DNA from: JBBDYH01 sp040901795
Lineage (GTDB): Bacteria > Planctomycetota > Planctomycetia > Pirellulales > JALHPA01
NCBI GenBank assembly: GCA_040901795.1
Contig: JBBDYH010000033.1
Coordinates: forward strand, 1-6,575
Length of the DNA: 6,575 bases
Direction of reading: 5' to 3'
The notes beneath the pieces were generated by a model. It saw only the letters and a program-made list of their open reading frames with translations, was not told the DNA's origin and ran no database searches. The position numbers were made by a program, and so were the translations under genes. This document shows positions 1 to 6,512 of this stretch, piece by piece. Each line of letters starts with the position of its first letter. Position 1 is the stretch's first letter.

Positions 1-112
1 GTTCCTCGCTCACGCTTCGGGTTACTGTGTGCCGGTTGTGTTAGCGGTTCTAAGTAGATTCCGATAACTAATTGCCACATGGCAAACATTGCAAAGGTCA
101 AACCAGCCCCGT

Positions 113-1585
113 ATGAGCACCGATTCCAAATTACGTTCGTCGAATCTCTTCACGTTTGTCGTGTGCAACTTGCTTTGGCTATCGCTGGCCACCACGGCGG
201 TGGGCGAAGCGCCGCGGCTACGGGTGAGCGACGATCATCGGTATCTGGTGTATGACGACGGCCGGCCATTTTTCTATCTGGGCGACACGGCCTGGGAGCT
301 GTTTCACCGTCTCAACCGGGAGGAGGCGGATCGGTATCTCGAGGATCGGGCGGCGAAGGGATTCACGGTAATTCTAGCCGTCGCGCTTGCCGAGCTGGAT
401 GGCTTGAAAACGCCGAATCCCTATGGCCATCGGCCGCTGGTTGACAATGATCCCGCTCGACCGGGCGTCAAATCCGGCGAGCAAAACGACTACTGGGATC
501 ACGTCGACTACATCGTCAACAAGGCGGCCAGCCTCGACATGTTCACCGGCATGCTGCCCACATGGGGCGACAAGTGGGTCAGGCGCTGGGGCGTCGGCCC
601 GGAGAACTTCACGCCGGAAAACGCGGAAAAGTACGGCGAGTGGCTGGGCCGCCGCTATCGCGACAAGCCGATCATCTGGATCCTCGGCGGCGACCGCAAC
701 CCCGATGGCGAGCGGCATATGCAGATCACGCGCGCGATGGCCCAGGGGCTCGAGCGCGGGCACGGCGGAACGCAGCTCATGACGTTTCACCCACAGGGGC
801 GCAGCAACTCGGCGACCTGGTTTCATCACGAGGATTGGCTCGATTTCAATATGATCCAATCGGGGCACGAACGGCCGGCAAAGCCCAACTACGAGTTCAT
901 GCTAGAGAACCTGGCGCGCAAACCTGCCAAGCCGACGCTGGACGGCGAGCCGAGTTATGAGGATCACCCCGTCAAGGGAGACATCTGGAACCGCCGGAAC
1001 GAGCCGGGCGTGTTGCTCCCGTGGTTCGACGAGTGGGACGTCCGCCGCGCCGCCTACGAGTCGATGCTGGCCGGGGCCTGCGGCCACACGTACGGCGATC
1101 ACAACATCTGGCAGATGTGGCTGCCGAGTCGCGAGTCGATCTCCGTGGCCCGAACGCCATGGCCTGAGGCGCTTGCGCATCCCGGCTCGCTGCAGATGAA
1201 GTACTTTCGCGGATTATTCGAGGCGCGTCCGTTTTGGAAGCTGCGTTCGGATCAGTCGCTGATGTCGAACGGTGGCTCCGACGCTGTGGTTCGCTCGGCG
1301 CTGGCGGCCGACAAGTCATTCGCCGTGCTGTACTTGCCCGAAGGCGGCACAATCAAAGTCCGTCTTGATAAACTAAAGGGCGAATCGGTGCGCGCATGGT
1401 GGTTCAATCCGCGGCAGAATTCGTCGCAACTGATTGGTACTTTCAAGCGGAGCGATGAGCGGCCGTTTGCAGCGCCCGGCCAGGGCCGCAACAATGACTG
1501 GGTGCTGGTGCTCGAGGATGCCTCGCAAGAGATGGCGCGGCTGGGAAATAGTTATCAGCACATTACGCCGAAAACTGCCGAGTAA
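113..1585 (+). CDS. Secreted apiosidase-like glycoside hydrolase (DUF4038/GH140 type)
   Basis: Probable exported glycoside hydrolase acting on plant- or algal-type polysaccharide side chains. From the ATG at 113 the product is 490 residues. A basic start and hydrophobic stretch (LFTFVVCNLLWLSLATTAV, about residues 12-30) form a signal peptide, with cleavage near AVGEA. The DUF4038 (apiosidase-like) domain follows, opening with YLGDTAWELFHRL (about residue 55). Likely catalytic acids are Asp194 in GGDRNP and Glu279 in LDGEPSYEDHP, which match by context the acidic pair known from GH140 apiosidase. The end (about 425-467, RAWWFNPR ... NNDWVLVLE) resembles the small beta domain named 'putative collagen-binding domain of a collagenase'. 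A TTG at 89 would add eight residues but has no Shine-Dalgarno sequence; ATG 113 has only a distant AAAGG at 93-97, so the start is moderately sure. Substrate specificity is inferred from family only; many DUF4038 proteins are uncharacterised. Confidence 0.85.
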   Translation: MSTDSKLRSSNLFTFVVCNLLWLSLATTAVGEAPRLRVSDDHRYLVYDDGRPFFYLGDTAWELFHRLNREEADRYLEDRAAKGFTVILAVALAELDGLKTPNPYGHRPLVDNDPARPGVKSGEQNDYWDHVDYIVNKAASLDMFTGMLPTWGDKWVRRWGVGPENFTPENAEKYGEWLGRRYRDKPIIWILGGDRNPDGERHMQITRAMAQGLERGHGGTQLMTFHPQGRSNSATWFHHEDWLDFNMIQSGHERPAKPNYEFMLENLARKPAKPTLDGEPSYEDHPVKGDIWNRRNEPGVLLPWFDEWDVRRAAYESMLAGACGHTYGDHNIWQMWLPSRESISVARTPWPEALAHPGSLQMKYFRGLFEARPFWKLRSDQSLMSNGGSDAVVRSALAADKSFAVLYLPEGGTIKVRLDKLKGESVRAWWFNPRQNSSQLIGTFKRSDERPFAAPGQGRNNDWVLVLEDASQEMARLGNSYQHITPKTAE

Positions 1586-1591
1586 ACAATC

Positions 1592-1668
1592 GTCGCCTTT
1601 CGCTCCATTCGGCTGAGCTCATGGCCGACGCCGCGAAAGCAGCGTACTTTCGCGGAACGAAAGGCGAC
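1592..1668. repeat. Nested palindromic intergenic element (REP-like)
   Basis: Two overlapping inverted repeats fill the gap between the glycoside hydrolase and DUF6807 genes. The outer arms, GTCGCCTTTCGCTCC (1592-1606) and GGAACGAAAGGCGAC (1654-1668), pair over 14 of 15 positions; the only mismatch is C1603 against A1657. The inner arms, CCGCGAAAG (1631-1639) and CTTTCGCGG (1647-1655), pair perfectly around a 7-base loop. A further CGGC/GCCG pair (1610-1613, 1624-1627) flanks the self-complementary TGAGCTCA. The heptamer GCGAAAG thus occurs in alternating orientation at 1597-1603, 1633-1639 and 1647-1653, with a one-base variant at 1657-1663. No T-tract follows, so it is not a standard intrinsic terminator. 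It may be a dispersed palindromic repeat or an mRNA-stabilising structure; dispersal cannot be shown from one copy. Confidence 0.7.
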
Positions 1669-1670
1669 AA

Positions 1671-1676
1671 AGGAGG
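1671..1676 (+). promoter_or_regulatory. Strong Shine-Dalgarno site of the DUF6807 gene
   Basis: AGGAGG lies 5 bases before ATG 1682 and 11 bases before ATG 1688. It begins two bases after the palindromic element ends (1668). Either ATG is usable; the nearer start gives MFMK, the farther gives MK followed by the same signal peptide. Confidence 0.75.
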
Positions 1677-1681
1677 TGTGA

Positions 1682-2659
1682 ATGTTCATGAAGTGTCTCT
1701 CGTTCGCTGTCGTGGTGACTCTAGTTGGCTCAATGTTCCCGGCAGCTTCAGGTGCTGAGCCGGCGAACCTCACGTTTTATCAGTTCGAGCAAACTGCCGA
1801 CGCCGTGTCGTACAAGAGCCAGGATGGCGAAACGGTGTTGCGATATCAGCTCAAAGGGGGCGCCGAAAAGAAGCTATCGGTCGAAAGCGGCTGCTATTTT
1901 CATCCCTTCGCCACGCCGGCCGGCGTGACGGTGACCGAGGTGGCGCCGGACGATCACCCGCACCACCGCGGGATTTTTCTGGCTTTTGTCGAGATGCACG
2001 GCGAGAAAGACGCGGACTTCTGGGGATGGGGCGAGCATGCGCCGAAGGACGGACGCGTCATTGTGAACCGCTCGGTGATCGCGGGCGGCGGGTTGCCCCA
2101 GACGAAGAGTCCGGAATTCGTCGCGGATAATGAATGGATAGCCGAGGGCCAAGTCATGTTGAAAGAGAGGCTGGTCGTATCCCTGACGCGACCGGACCCG
2201 CGCACGAATGTGCTTGACTTGACTTACACGCTCACGCCGACAGCCGACGTAACTTTGTCGCGATGGGCGTTCAGCGGTTTTTGCGTACGGACGCGTAAAG
2301 ACGCGGAGCTGACAGCGTTTGGCCCCAAAGGCGAGGTCAAGCTGCCCAATCCGAGTCATGTGAAGCCCGACACCGACTGGCCAGCCCAGGCGTGGTACGC
2401 TTACGAACTGGGACTGAAGGGCGACGTAACCGCGGGCGTGGCCGTGATCGATCATCCGCGAAACCCGCCTGTGCTGTGGCACAACCACCGCGATATCCGG
2501 ATGCTGAATCCCTCGATCGTTGCACCAGCGGCCGTAAAACTGCGCGGCGGTCCCGGCGCTCCGGGACTGGTGTTGCGGTATCGTGTGGTCGCCTATGACG
2601 GCCGCACGCCTACAGACGAGCTGAACCGGATGGCCAAAGAGTTTGCAAAGTTCAAATAA
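1682..2659 (+). CDS. Secreted DUF6807 family protein (often mislabelled PmoA)
   Basis: Exported protein of 325 residues from the DUF6807 family (Pfam PF14100), whose biochemical role I do not know. A signal peptide covers about residues 1-25 (hydrophobic AVVVTLVGSMFPAASGA), so the mature protein should lie in the periplasm or outside. Family hallmarks are HPF (74-76), DHPHHRG (91-97), DFWGWGE (112-118), DHPRNPPVLWHNH (257-269) and LNPS (275-278). These histidine-rich motifs could bind a metal or sugar, which is inference. No transmembrane helix follows the signal peptide, so it is not the membrane subunit PmoA of particulate methane monooxygenase, although databases have used that name for this family. 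It sits 96 bases after a secreted glycoside hydrolase on the same strand, which suggests a joint role in carbohydrate use. The length is typical of the family and the gene looks intact. Confidence 0.85.
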   Translation: MFMKCLSFAVVVTLVGSMFPAASGAEPANLTFYQFEQTADAVSYKSQDGETVLRYQLKGGAEKKLSVESGCYFHPFATPAGVTVTEVAPDDHPHHRGIFLAFVEMHGEKDADFWGWGEHAPKDGRVIVNRSVIAGGGLPQTKSPEFVADNEWIAEGQVMLKERLVVSLTRPDPRTNVLDLTYTLTPTADVTLSRWAFSGFCVRTRKDAELTAFGPKGEVKLPNPSHVKPDTDWPAQAWYAYELGLKGDVTAGVAVIDHPRNPPVLWHNHRDIRMLNPSIVAPAAVKLRGGPGAPGLVLRYRVVAYDGRTPTDELNRMAKEFAKFK

Positions 2660-2680
2660 GAGAGTGGCGGGCCGGTTGCC

Positions 2681-3058
2681 TTGAAGTTCTCAATGATGAT
2701 CTTCGCCGATTACGAGGGGCTTGGCGTCGCCATTGCACAGGGTTTTTGGCTGCTATTGACCGTTCCGGCAGCGCTCTTGGCAATCGGCGGCATTGTTTCC
2801 GGTGCATTGAGAAGGCCCCGCCGCAGGTTGGCTTTCTGGCTAGGGGCGAGCGCATGCGTGGTCGAAGGCGCAGGTATCGCACTCGTCAGCCTTGCTTTGG
2901 CGGAGGCGCTGGCGTTCCACCCGTCGCATGCAGAGAGTTTCCGTCCCGGCCCGATATTCTGGACCGTGTGCGGTTTGACGATGGCTGGAGGGATGCTGGC
3001 CGTGTGCTTAGGATTGTTCCGTAAGACCGAGCCGAATATCGGCCGTTCCCGTGATTGA
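2681..3058 (+). CDS. Small three-helix membrane protein, function unknown
   Basis: I do not recognise this 125-residue protein. Three hydrophobic segments are visible at about residues 14-43, 51-78 and 91-113. A strongly basic loop between the first two (RRPRRR, 44-49) should face the cytoplasm, which puts the N-terminus outside. The C-terminal tail is short and polar. It begins 21 bases after the DUF6807 stop and could be transcribed with it. The start is uncertain: TTG 2681 gives the longest form, while ATG 2693 or 2696 would remove four or five residues; no start has a clear Shine-Dalgarno site. Its stop codon lies inside the predicted -35 box of the sdh promoter. Hydrophobic pattern and the lack of a competing frame support a real gene; no enzymatic motif is seen. 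Confidence 0.6.
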   Translation: MKFSMMIFADYEGLGVAIAQGFWLLLTVPAALLAIGGIVSGALRRPRRRLAFWLGASACVVEGAGIALVSLALAEALAFHPSHAESFRPGPIFWTVCGLTMAGGMLAVCLGLFRKTEPNIGRSRD

Positions 3059-3083
3059 CGACGCTACTTCGCCGCTGTAGAGT
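3055..3083 (+). promoter_or_regulatory. Predicted sigma-70-like promoter of sdhCAB
   Basis: TTGACG (3055-3060; five of six bases match the -35 consensus) and TAGAGT (3078-3083; four of six match the -10) are separated by exactly 17 bases. Transcription would start near 3090, leaving a leader of roughly 34 bases before the sdhC ATG. It lies at the junction between the unrelated upstream block and the respiratory operon, where a promoter is expected. Planctomycete promoter consensus is less well defined, so this remains a prediction. Confidence 0.5.
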
Positions 3084-3123
3084 ACCTGCGTAATTCGCGC
3101 TTCTCTTTACGTCTGGCGGGGTT

Positions 3124-3912
3124 ATGAGCGCAGGCGTTTTGTCCACAAGAGCTGCCCGCGGCCTTGGCCGGACCGAACGCCGCGACCTGTGGTGGCCGGG
3201 TCCGCTGGTTACCGCGCTGGTGCTGGGTTCGTTTGTGGTCTACGCCACGTTCCGTGCGCTCTACAACGCTGACTACGCGGTTGATCGTCCGGATTCTGCG
3301 TATATTCTGTCGCCGTTCTATTCGCCACTGCTCATCCTCCCCTGGCTACCGGCTTGGATCTCGCCGGCCGTTCTGATTCTCTGGGCGCCGGGCGGTTTCC
3401 GCGTGACGTGTTACTACTATCGCAAGGCATATTACCGAGCGTTTTTTCTCGATCCTCCGGCATGTGCCGTGGGCGAGTCGCGTGGGCACAGCTACCGCGG
3501 CGAAACGCGCGTGCTCTTATTCCAGAACCTGCACCGCTATTTCTTGTACCTTGCGCTCGTTTTTCTTTTGATCCTGACGATTGATGTTGTCCATGCGCTC
3601 CTTTGGCCGACGTCGAACGGCCGGCAGACCTTCGGCGTGAGCGTGGCCACGCTGGTCCTGGCGGCAAACACCGGGCTGTTGGCCATGTACACGTTCTCCT
3701 GCCATTCGCTCCGCCATCTGGTCGGCGGGAACGTAGACTGCTTTTCGTGCGTGGCGCTGGGCGCGGTGCGCCACCGGCTGTGGAAAGGAACGTCCGCGCT
3801 CAATCGCCACCACATGTTCTGGGCCTGGACGAGCCTATTTATGGTTGCTTTCGCCGATTTCTATATTTGGATGGTGGCGTCGGGACGCATCTCCGACCTG
3901 AGGATTCTCTGA
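3124..3912 (+). CDS. sdhC: Succinate dehydrogenase membrane anchor, mycobacterial Sdh1-type
   Basis: Membrane anchor (262 residues) that holds the SdhA/SdhB dimer to the membrane and should form the quinone site. Five helices are visible, at about 26-47, 65-90, 136-160, 169-192 and 228-253. The basic N-terminus and the RVTCYYYRKAYYR segment after helix 2 place both in the cytoplasm. Motifs recalled from the Rv0249c-like anchors of actinobacterial Sdh1 are TCYYYRKAYYRAFF (95-108), PPACAVGE (111-118), FSCHSLRHLVGG (191-202) and LNRHHMFWAW (226-235). Helices 1 and 2 contain no histidine, which argues against a B. subtilis-like di-heme anchor. All five cysteines (96, 114, 193, 206, 209) fall on the predicted cytoplasmic side, where a Rieske-like centre could sit. 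Only one anchor gene exists; no sdhD follows. The gene order C-A-B matches Rv0249c-Rv0247c. The start ATG 3124 has a weak GGCGGGG before it. Family identity is fairly sure; cofactor content is inferred. Confidence 0.85.
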   Translation: MSAGVLSTRAARGLGRTERRDLWWPGPLVTALVLGSFVVYATFRALYNADYAVDRPDSAYILSPFYSPLLILPWLPAWISPAVLILWAPGGFRVTCYYYRKAYYRAFFLDPPACAVGESRGHSYRGETRVLLFQNLHRYFLYLALVFLLILTIDVVHALLWPTSNGRQTFGVSVATLVLAANTGLLAMYTFSCHSLRHLVGGNVDCFSCVALGAVRHRLWKGTSALNRHHMFWAWTSLFMVAFADFYIWMVASGRISDLRIL

Positions 3913-3915
3913 TTC

Positions 3916-5724
3916 ATGCCCTCGCACCAGCTCCATGAATACGACGTCGTGGTGGTGGGCGCCGGGGGCGCGGGTCTGCGCGCCGCGATCGAGTCCTCGG
4001 CGCGCGGCGCCCGGACCGCTCTGGTATGCAAGTCGCTCTTAGGAAAGGCGCACACGGTCATGGCCGAAGGGGGTGTCGCCGCGGCGATGGCCAACATCGA
4101 TTCGCGCGATCACTGGCAGATCCACTTTCGCGATACCATCAAAGGGGGCAAATACCTCAACCAATGGCGCATGGCACAGCTCCATGCGCAAGAGGCCGCC
4201 GAGCGCGTCTATGAGCTGGAGGAGTGGGGCGCTGTGTTCGACCGCACCAAGGACGGCCGGATCCTGCAGCGGAACTTCGGCGGCCATACCTATCCGCGGC
4301 TGGCGCACGTGGGCGATCGCACGGGCCTGGAAATGATCCGCACTCTCCAGGACCGCGGCGTGCACCAGGGCATCGACGTGTTCATGGAATACACGATCCG
4401 CCGCGTGCTCCGCGACGGCGACCGCGTCGCCGGGTGTTTCGGTTACGAGCGCGAAAGCGGCCGCTTTGTTGTGTTTCGCGCCCCGGCCGTAGTGCTCGCC
4501 ACCGGCGGCATCGGTCGCTGTTGGGCGATTACCTCGAACTCCTGGGAATACACCGGCGACGGCCACGCTATGGCCATGTGGGCCGGCGCCGAACTGATCG
4601 ACATGGAATTCGTACAGTTCCATCCCACCGGCATGGTCTGGCCGCCGAGCATTCAAGGCGCGCTGATTACCGAGGGCGTTCGCGGCGAAGGGGGTGTGCT
4701 GCTCAACGGTGAGCGGCGGCGTTTCATGTTCCAGTACGTTCCGGAGATGTACCGCGGCGAGTTCGCCGAGACTGAGGAAGAGGCTGCGCGTTGGGTCGAG
4801 ACAGTCGTTGCCGGCAAACCGGCCGACGTGCGACGCCCGCCGGAGCTGTTGACGCGCGATGTGGTCTCGCGCGCGATCCGCCGCGAAGTTCGCGAAGGCC
4901 GTGGCACGCCACACGGCGGCGTCTGGCTCGACATTTCTTCGCGCCGCACCGCCGACGCCATCAAACGCAAGCTGCCCGGCATGTACCAGCAGTTCAAGGA
5001 GCTGGCCGACGTCGACATCACGCGCGAGCCGATGGAGGTCGGTCCCACCTGCCACTACATGATGGGGGGCGTCCGCGTCGACGCCGAGACGCAGGAATCG
5101 ACGTTGCCCGGGCTGTTCGCTGCCGGAGAAGTCGCCGGCGGAATGCACGGCGCGAACCGCTTGGGCGGAAACTCGTTGTCCGACCTCCTGGTGTTCGGCC
5201 GCCGCGCGGGGCAATCTGCCGCGGAATTCGCCAAAAACGCCGCGGCAACGGCCGTGCTCGACCAGCAACAGATCGACGAAGCGATGCGCGAGTCGCTGGC
5301 GCCGTTTGAGCGGACAGGCGGCGAAAACCCCTACGCTGTACACGAGGATCTACGCGCGACGATGCAAAACCTGGTGGGCATCGTGCGCCTGGAAGACGAG
5401 CTGCGTGCGGCGCTCGACAAGCTCGTGCAACTCCGCGAGCGCGCGGCCCGAGTGCATGTCGGCGGCAACATCCAGTACAATCCCGCCTGGCATCTGGCGC
5501 TCGACTTGAAGAACATGCTCGACGTCAGCGAGGCGGTTACCCGGGCTGCGATTGAACGGAAGGAGAGCCGCGGCGCGCATACGCGTGAGGACTTTCCCGA
5601 ATCGGATCCAGGCTGGGGCAAGATGAACGTGATCGTTCGAGAGAGACCAGCCGGCATCGAGGTGAGCCAGCGCCCGTTGCCCGAAATGCCAGCGGAGCTC
5701 AAAAAGCTCGTCGAGGAGGGATGA
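3916..5724 (+). CDS. sdhA: Succinate dehydrogenase/fumarate reductase flavoprotein subunit
   Basis: Catalytic FAD subunit (602 residues) interconverting succinate and fumarate on the cytoplasmic face. The N-terminal FAD fold has VVVVGAGGAGLRAA (11-24). His46 in KAHTVMAEGG is the expected covalent FAD attachment residue. Substrate-site residues by family context are His236 (FVQFHPTG), Thr252-Glu253, catalytic Arg314 (TRDVVSRA), His380 (PTCHYMMGG) and Arg415 (GANRLGGNSL). The C-terminal helical domain ends with the usual WGKMNVIVR segment (567-575). Relative to E. coli SdhA, about 28 extra residues precede Arg314, around 276-308 (acidic FAETEEEAARW then VVAGKPADVRRPPE); this is probably a subgroup feature. 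PTCHY resembles SDH more than E. coli FrdA, but direction cannot be decided from sequence. GAGGA at 3900-3904 is the Shine-Dalgarno site, 11 bases before the ATG. The gene follows sdhC by 3 bases and touches sdhB, so they form one operon. Confidence 0.95.
   Translation: MPSHQLHEYDVVVVGAGGAGLRAAIESSARGARTALVCKSLLGKAHTVMAEGGVAAAMANIDSRDHWQIHFRDTIKGGKYLNQWRMAQLHAQEAAERVYELEEWGAVFDRTKDGRILQRNFGGHTYPRLAHVGDRTGLEMIRTLQDRGVHQGIDVFMEYTIRRVLRDGDRVAGCFGYERESGRFVVFRAPAVVLATGGIGRCWAITSNSWEYTGDGHAMAMWAGAELIDMEFVQFHPTGMVWPPSIQGALITEGVRGEGGVLLNGERRRFMFQYVPEMYRGEFAETEEEAARWVETVVAGKPADVRRPPELLTRDVVSRAIRREVREGRGTPHGGVWLDISSRRTADAIKRKLPGMYQQFKELADVDITREPMEVGPTCHYMMGGVRVDAETQESTLPGLFAAGEVAGGMHGANRLGGNSLSDLLVFGRRAGQSAAEFAKNAAATAVLDQQQIDEAMRESLAPFERTGGENPYAVHEDLRATMQNLVGIVRLEDELRAALDKLVQLRERAARVHVGGNIQYNPAWHLALDLKNMLDVSEAVTRAAIERKESRGAHTREDFPESDPGWGKMNVIVRERPAGIEVSQRPLPEMPAELKKLVEEG
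5714..5719 (+). promoter_or_regulatory. Shine-Dalgarno site of sdhB, inside the end of sdhA
   Basis: AGGAGG lies within the last codons of sdhA. It is only 1 base from ATG 5721, which is too close, but 7 bases from ATG 5727, which is optimal. It therefore favours 5727 as the true sdhB start and suggests translational coupling to sdhA, whose stop is at 5722-5724. Confidence 0.75.
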
Positions 5725-5726
5725 AC

Positions 5727-6482
5727 ATGGCCGAGGCGACGACGCTGCGAATCTTTCGCGGGGACCGGTCAGGCGGAGAGCTTGTCGACTACACCGTTCC
5801 GGCCGCTCCCGGTATGGTGGTCCTCGACGCGGTTCACTATGTCCAGGCGCACGACGCCCCCGACATGGCCGTCCGCTGGAACTGCAAAGCCGGCCGGTGC
5901 GGCTCGTGCAGCGCCGAGGTCAACGGCCACCCGCGGTTGATGTGTATGGATCGTGTGGACAAGTATCCGGAGGGCGAGCCAATCACGGTGCGGCCGATGA
6001 AGGCGTTTCCGGTGATCAAGGACCTGGTATGCGACGTCTCGTGGAACTTCGAGGTCAATCAAAGAATACCGGCGTTCAAACCAGCGCTGGACCGCCCCCG
6101 GCGCTTCAGCCAGGACGAGGCCGACCGGGTCCAGGAGTTCCGCAAGTGCATCGAGTGTTTTTTGTGTCAGAATGTCTGTCACGTGCTGCGGGATCACGAT
6201 CGCAAAGCGGATTTTGGCGGACCGCGCTTCTTGGTGCGAGTGGCTGCGCTGGAAATGCATCCCCTGGACGTCGAAAACCGCACCGCGTTGGTTAAAAATG
6301 AGCTTGGCGTGGGCTATTGCAACATCACCAAGTGTTGTACCGAAGTGTGCCCCGAAGATATCCACATCACCGACAATGCGATCATTCCGCTCAAGGAGCG
6401 GGTGGTCGATGAGTTTTACGATCCTGTCAGGAAACTCTTCCGCATCTTGATTGGGCGTCCTCGTTCGGAGAAAAAGGATTGA
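5727..6482 (+). CDS. sdhB: Succinate dehydrogenase iron-sulfur subunit
   Basis: Electron-transfer subunit carrying electrons from FAD in SdhA to the quinone site in SdhC. From ATG 5727 it has 251 residues. The N-terminal ferredoxin-like domain has CKAGRCGSC with Cys53, 58 and 61 plus Cys73, the 2Fe-2S ligands. The C-terminal domain has CIECFLCQNVC (Cys141, 144, 147, 151) and CNITKCCTEVCPE (Cys198, 203, 204, 208). By the usual pattern, 141, 144, 147 and 208 bind 4Fe-4S, while 151, 198 and 204 bind 3Fe-4S; Cys203 is extra. The final cysteine of the first group is followed by His, not the usual Pro. The NITKCCTEVCPE wording is as I recall it from the Rv0247c-like SdhB group. ATG 5721 would add two residues but lies 1 base from the Shine-Dalgarno site. 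The gene is complete, of normal length and last in the operon. Confidence 0.95.
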   Translation: MAEATTLRIFRGDRSGGELVDYTVPAAPGMVVLDAVHYVQAHDAPDMAVRWNCKAGRCGSCSAEVNGHPRLMCMDRVDKYPEGEPITVRPMKAFPVIKDLVCDVSWNFEVNQRIPAFKPALDRPRRFSQDEADRVQEFRKCIECFLCQNVCHVLRDHDRKADFGGPRFLVRVAALEMHPLDVENRTALVKNELGVGYCNITKCCTEVCPEDIHITDNAIIPLKERVVDEFYDPVRKLFRILIGRPRSEKKD

Positions 6483-6512
6483 GAGCGGCGGAAGCGTGAA
6501 TTCCCTGTAGGG

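Noticed and set aside
36..68. Promoter for the glycoside hydrolase gene
   Set aside because: Candidate -35 and -10 boxes (TTGTGT or TTAGCG with GATAAC) match poorly or have the wrong spacing.
79..112. ATG at 79 as an upstream start
   Set aside because: It is out of frame with the hydrolase and its frame runs through low-plausibility sequence to an early stop.
374..868. Open frame on the minus strand inside the glycoside hydrolase gene
   Set aside because: It is a shadow of the GH140-like gene, with composition-driven residues and no family motif.
1555..1773. 72-codon minus-strand frame across the intergenic palindrome
   Set aside because: It spans the repeat and the start of the DUF6807 gene; its sequence comes from the palindrome arms, so it is probably non-coding.
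1682..2659. Methane monooxygenase subunit PmoA
   Set aside because: The protein is a soluble exported type with one signal peptide and DUF6807 motifs; true PmoA is a multi-helix membrane protein, and no pmoB or pmoC is nearby.
3031..3043. Hairpin GCCGA-ATA-TCGGC as a terminator before sdhC
   Set aside because: The stem is only 5 bp, lies inside the small membrane protein gene, and has no T-tract after it.
4039..5343. Long open frame (434 codons) antisense to sdhA
   Set aside because: It lies wholly within a convincing sdhA and its product shows no recognisable motif; long antisense frames are expected opposite GC-rich codons.
5769..6365. 198-codon minus-strand frame opposite sdhB
   Set aside because: It is opposite the conserved cysteine codons of sdhB and carries no motif of its own.
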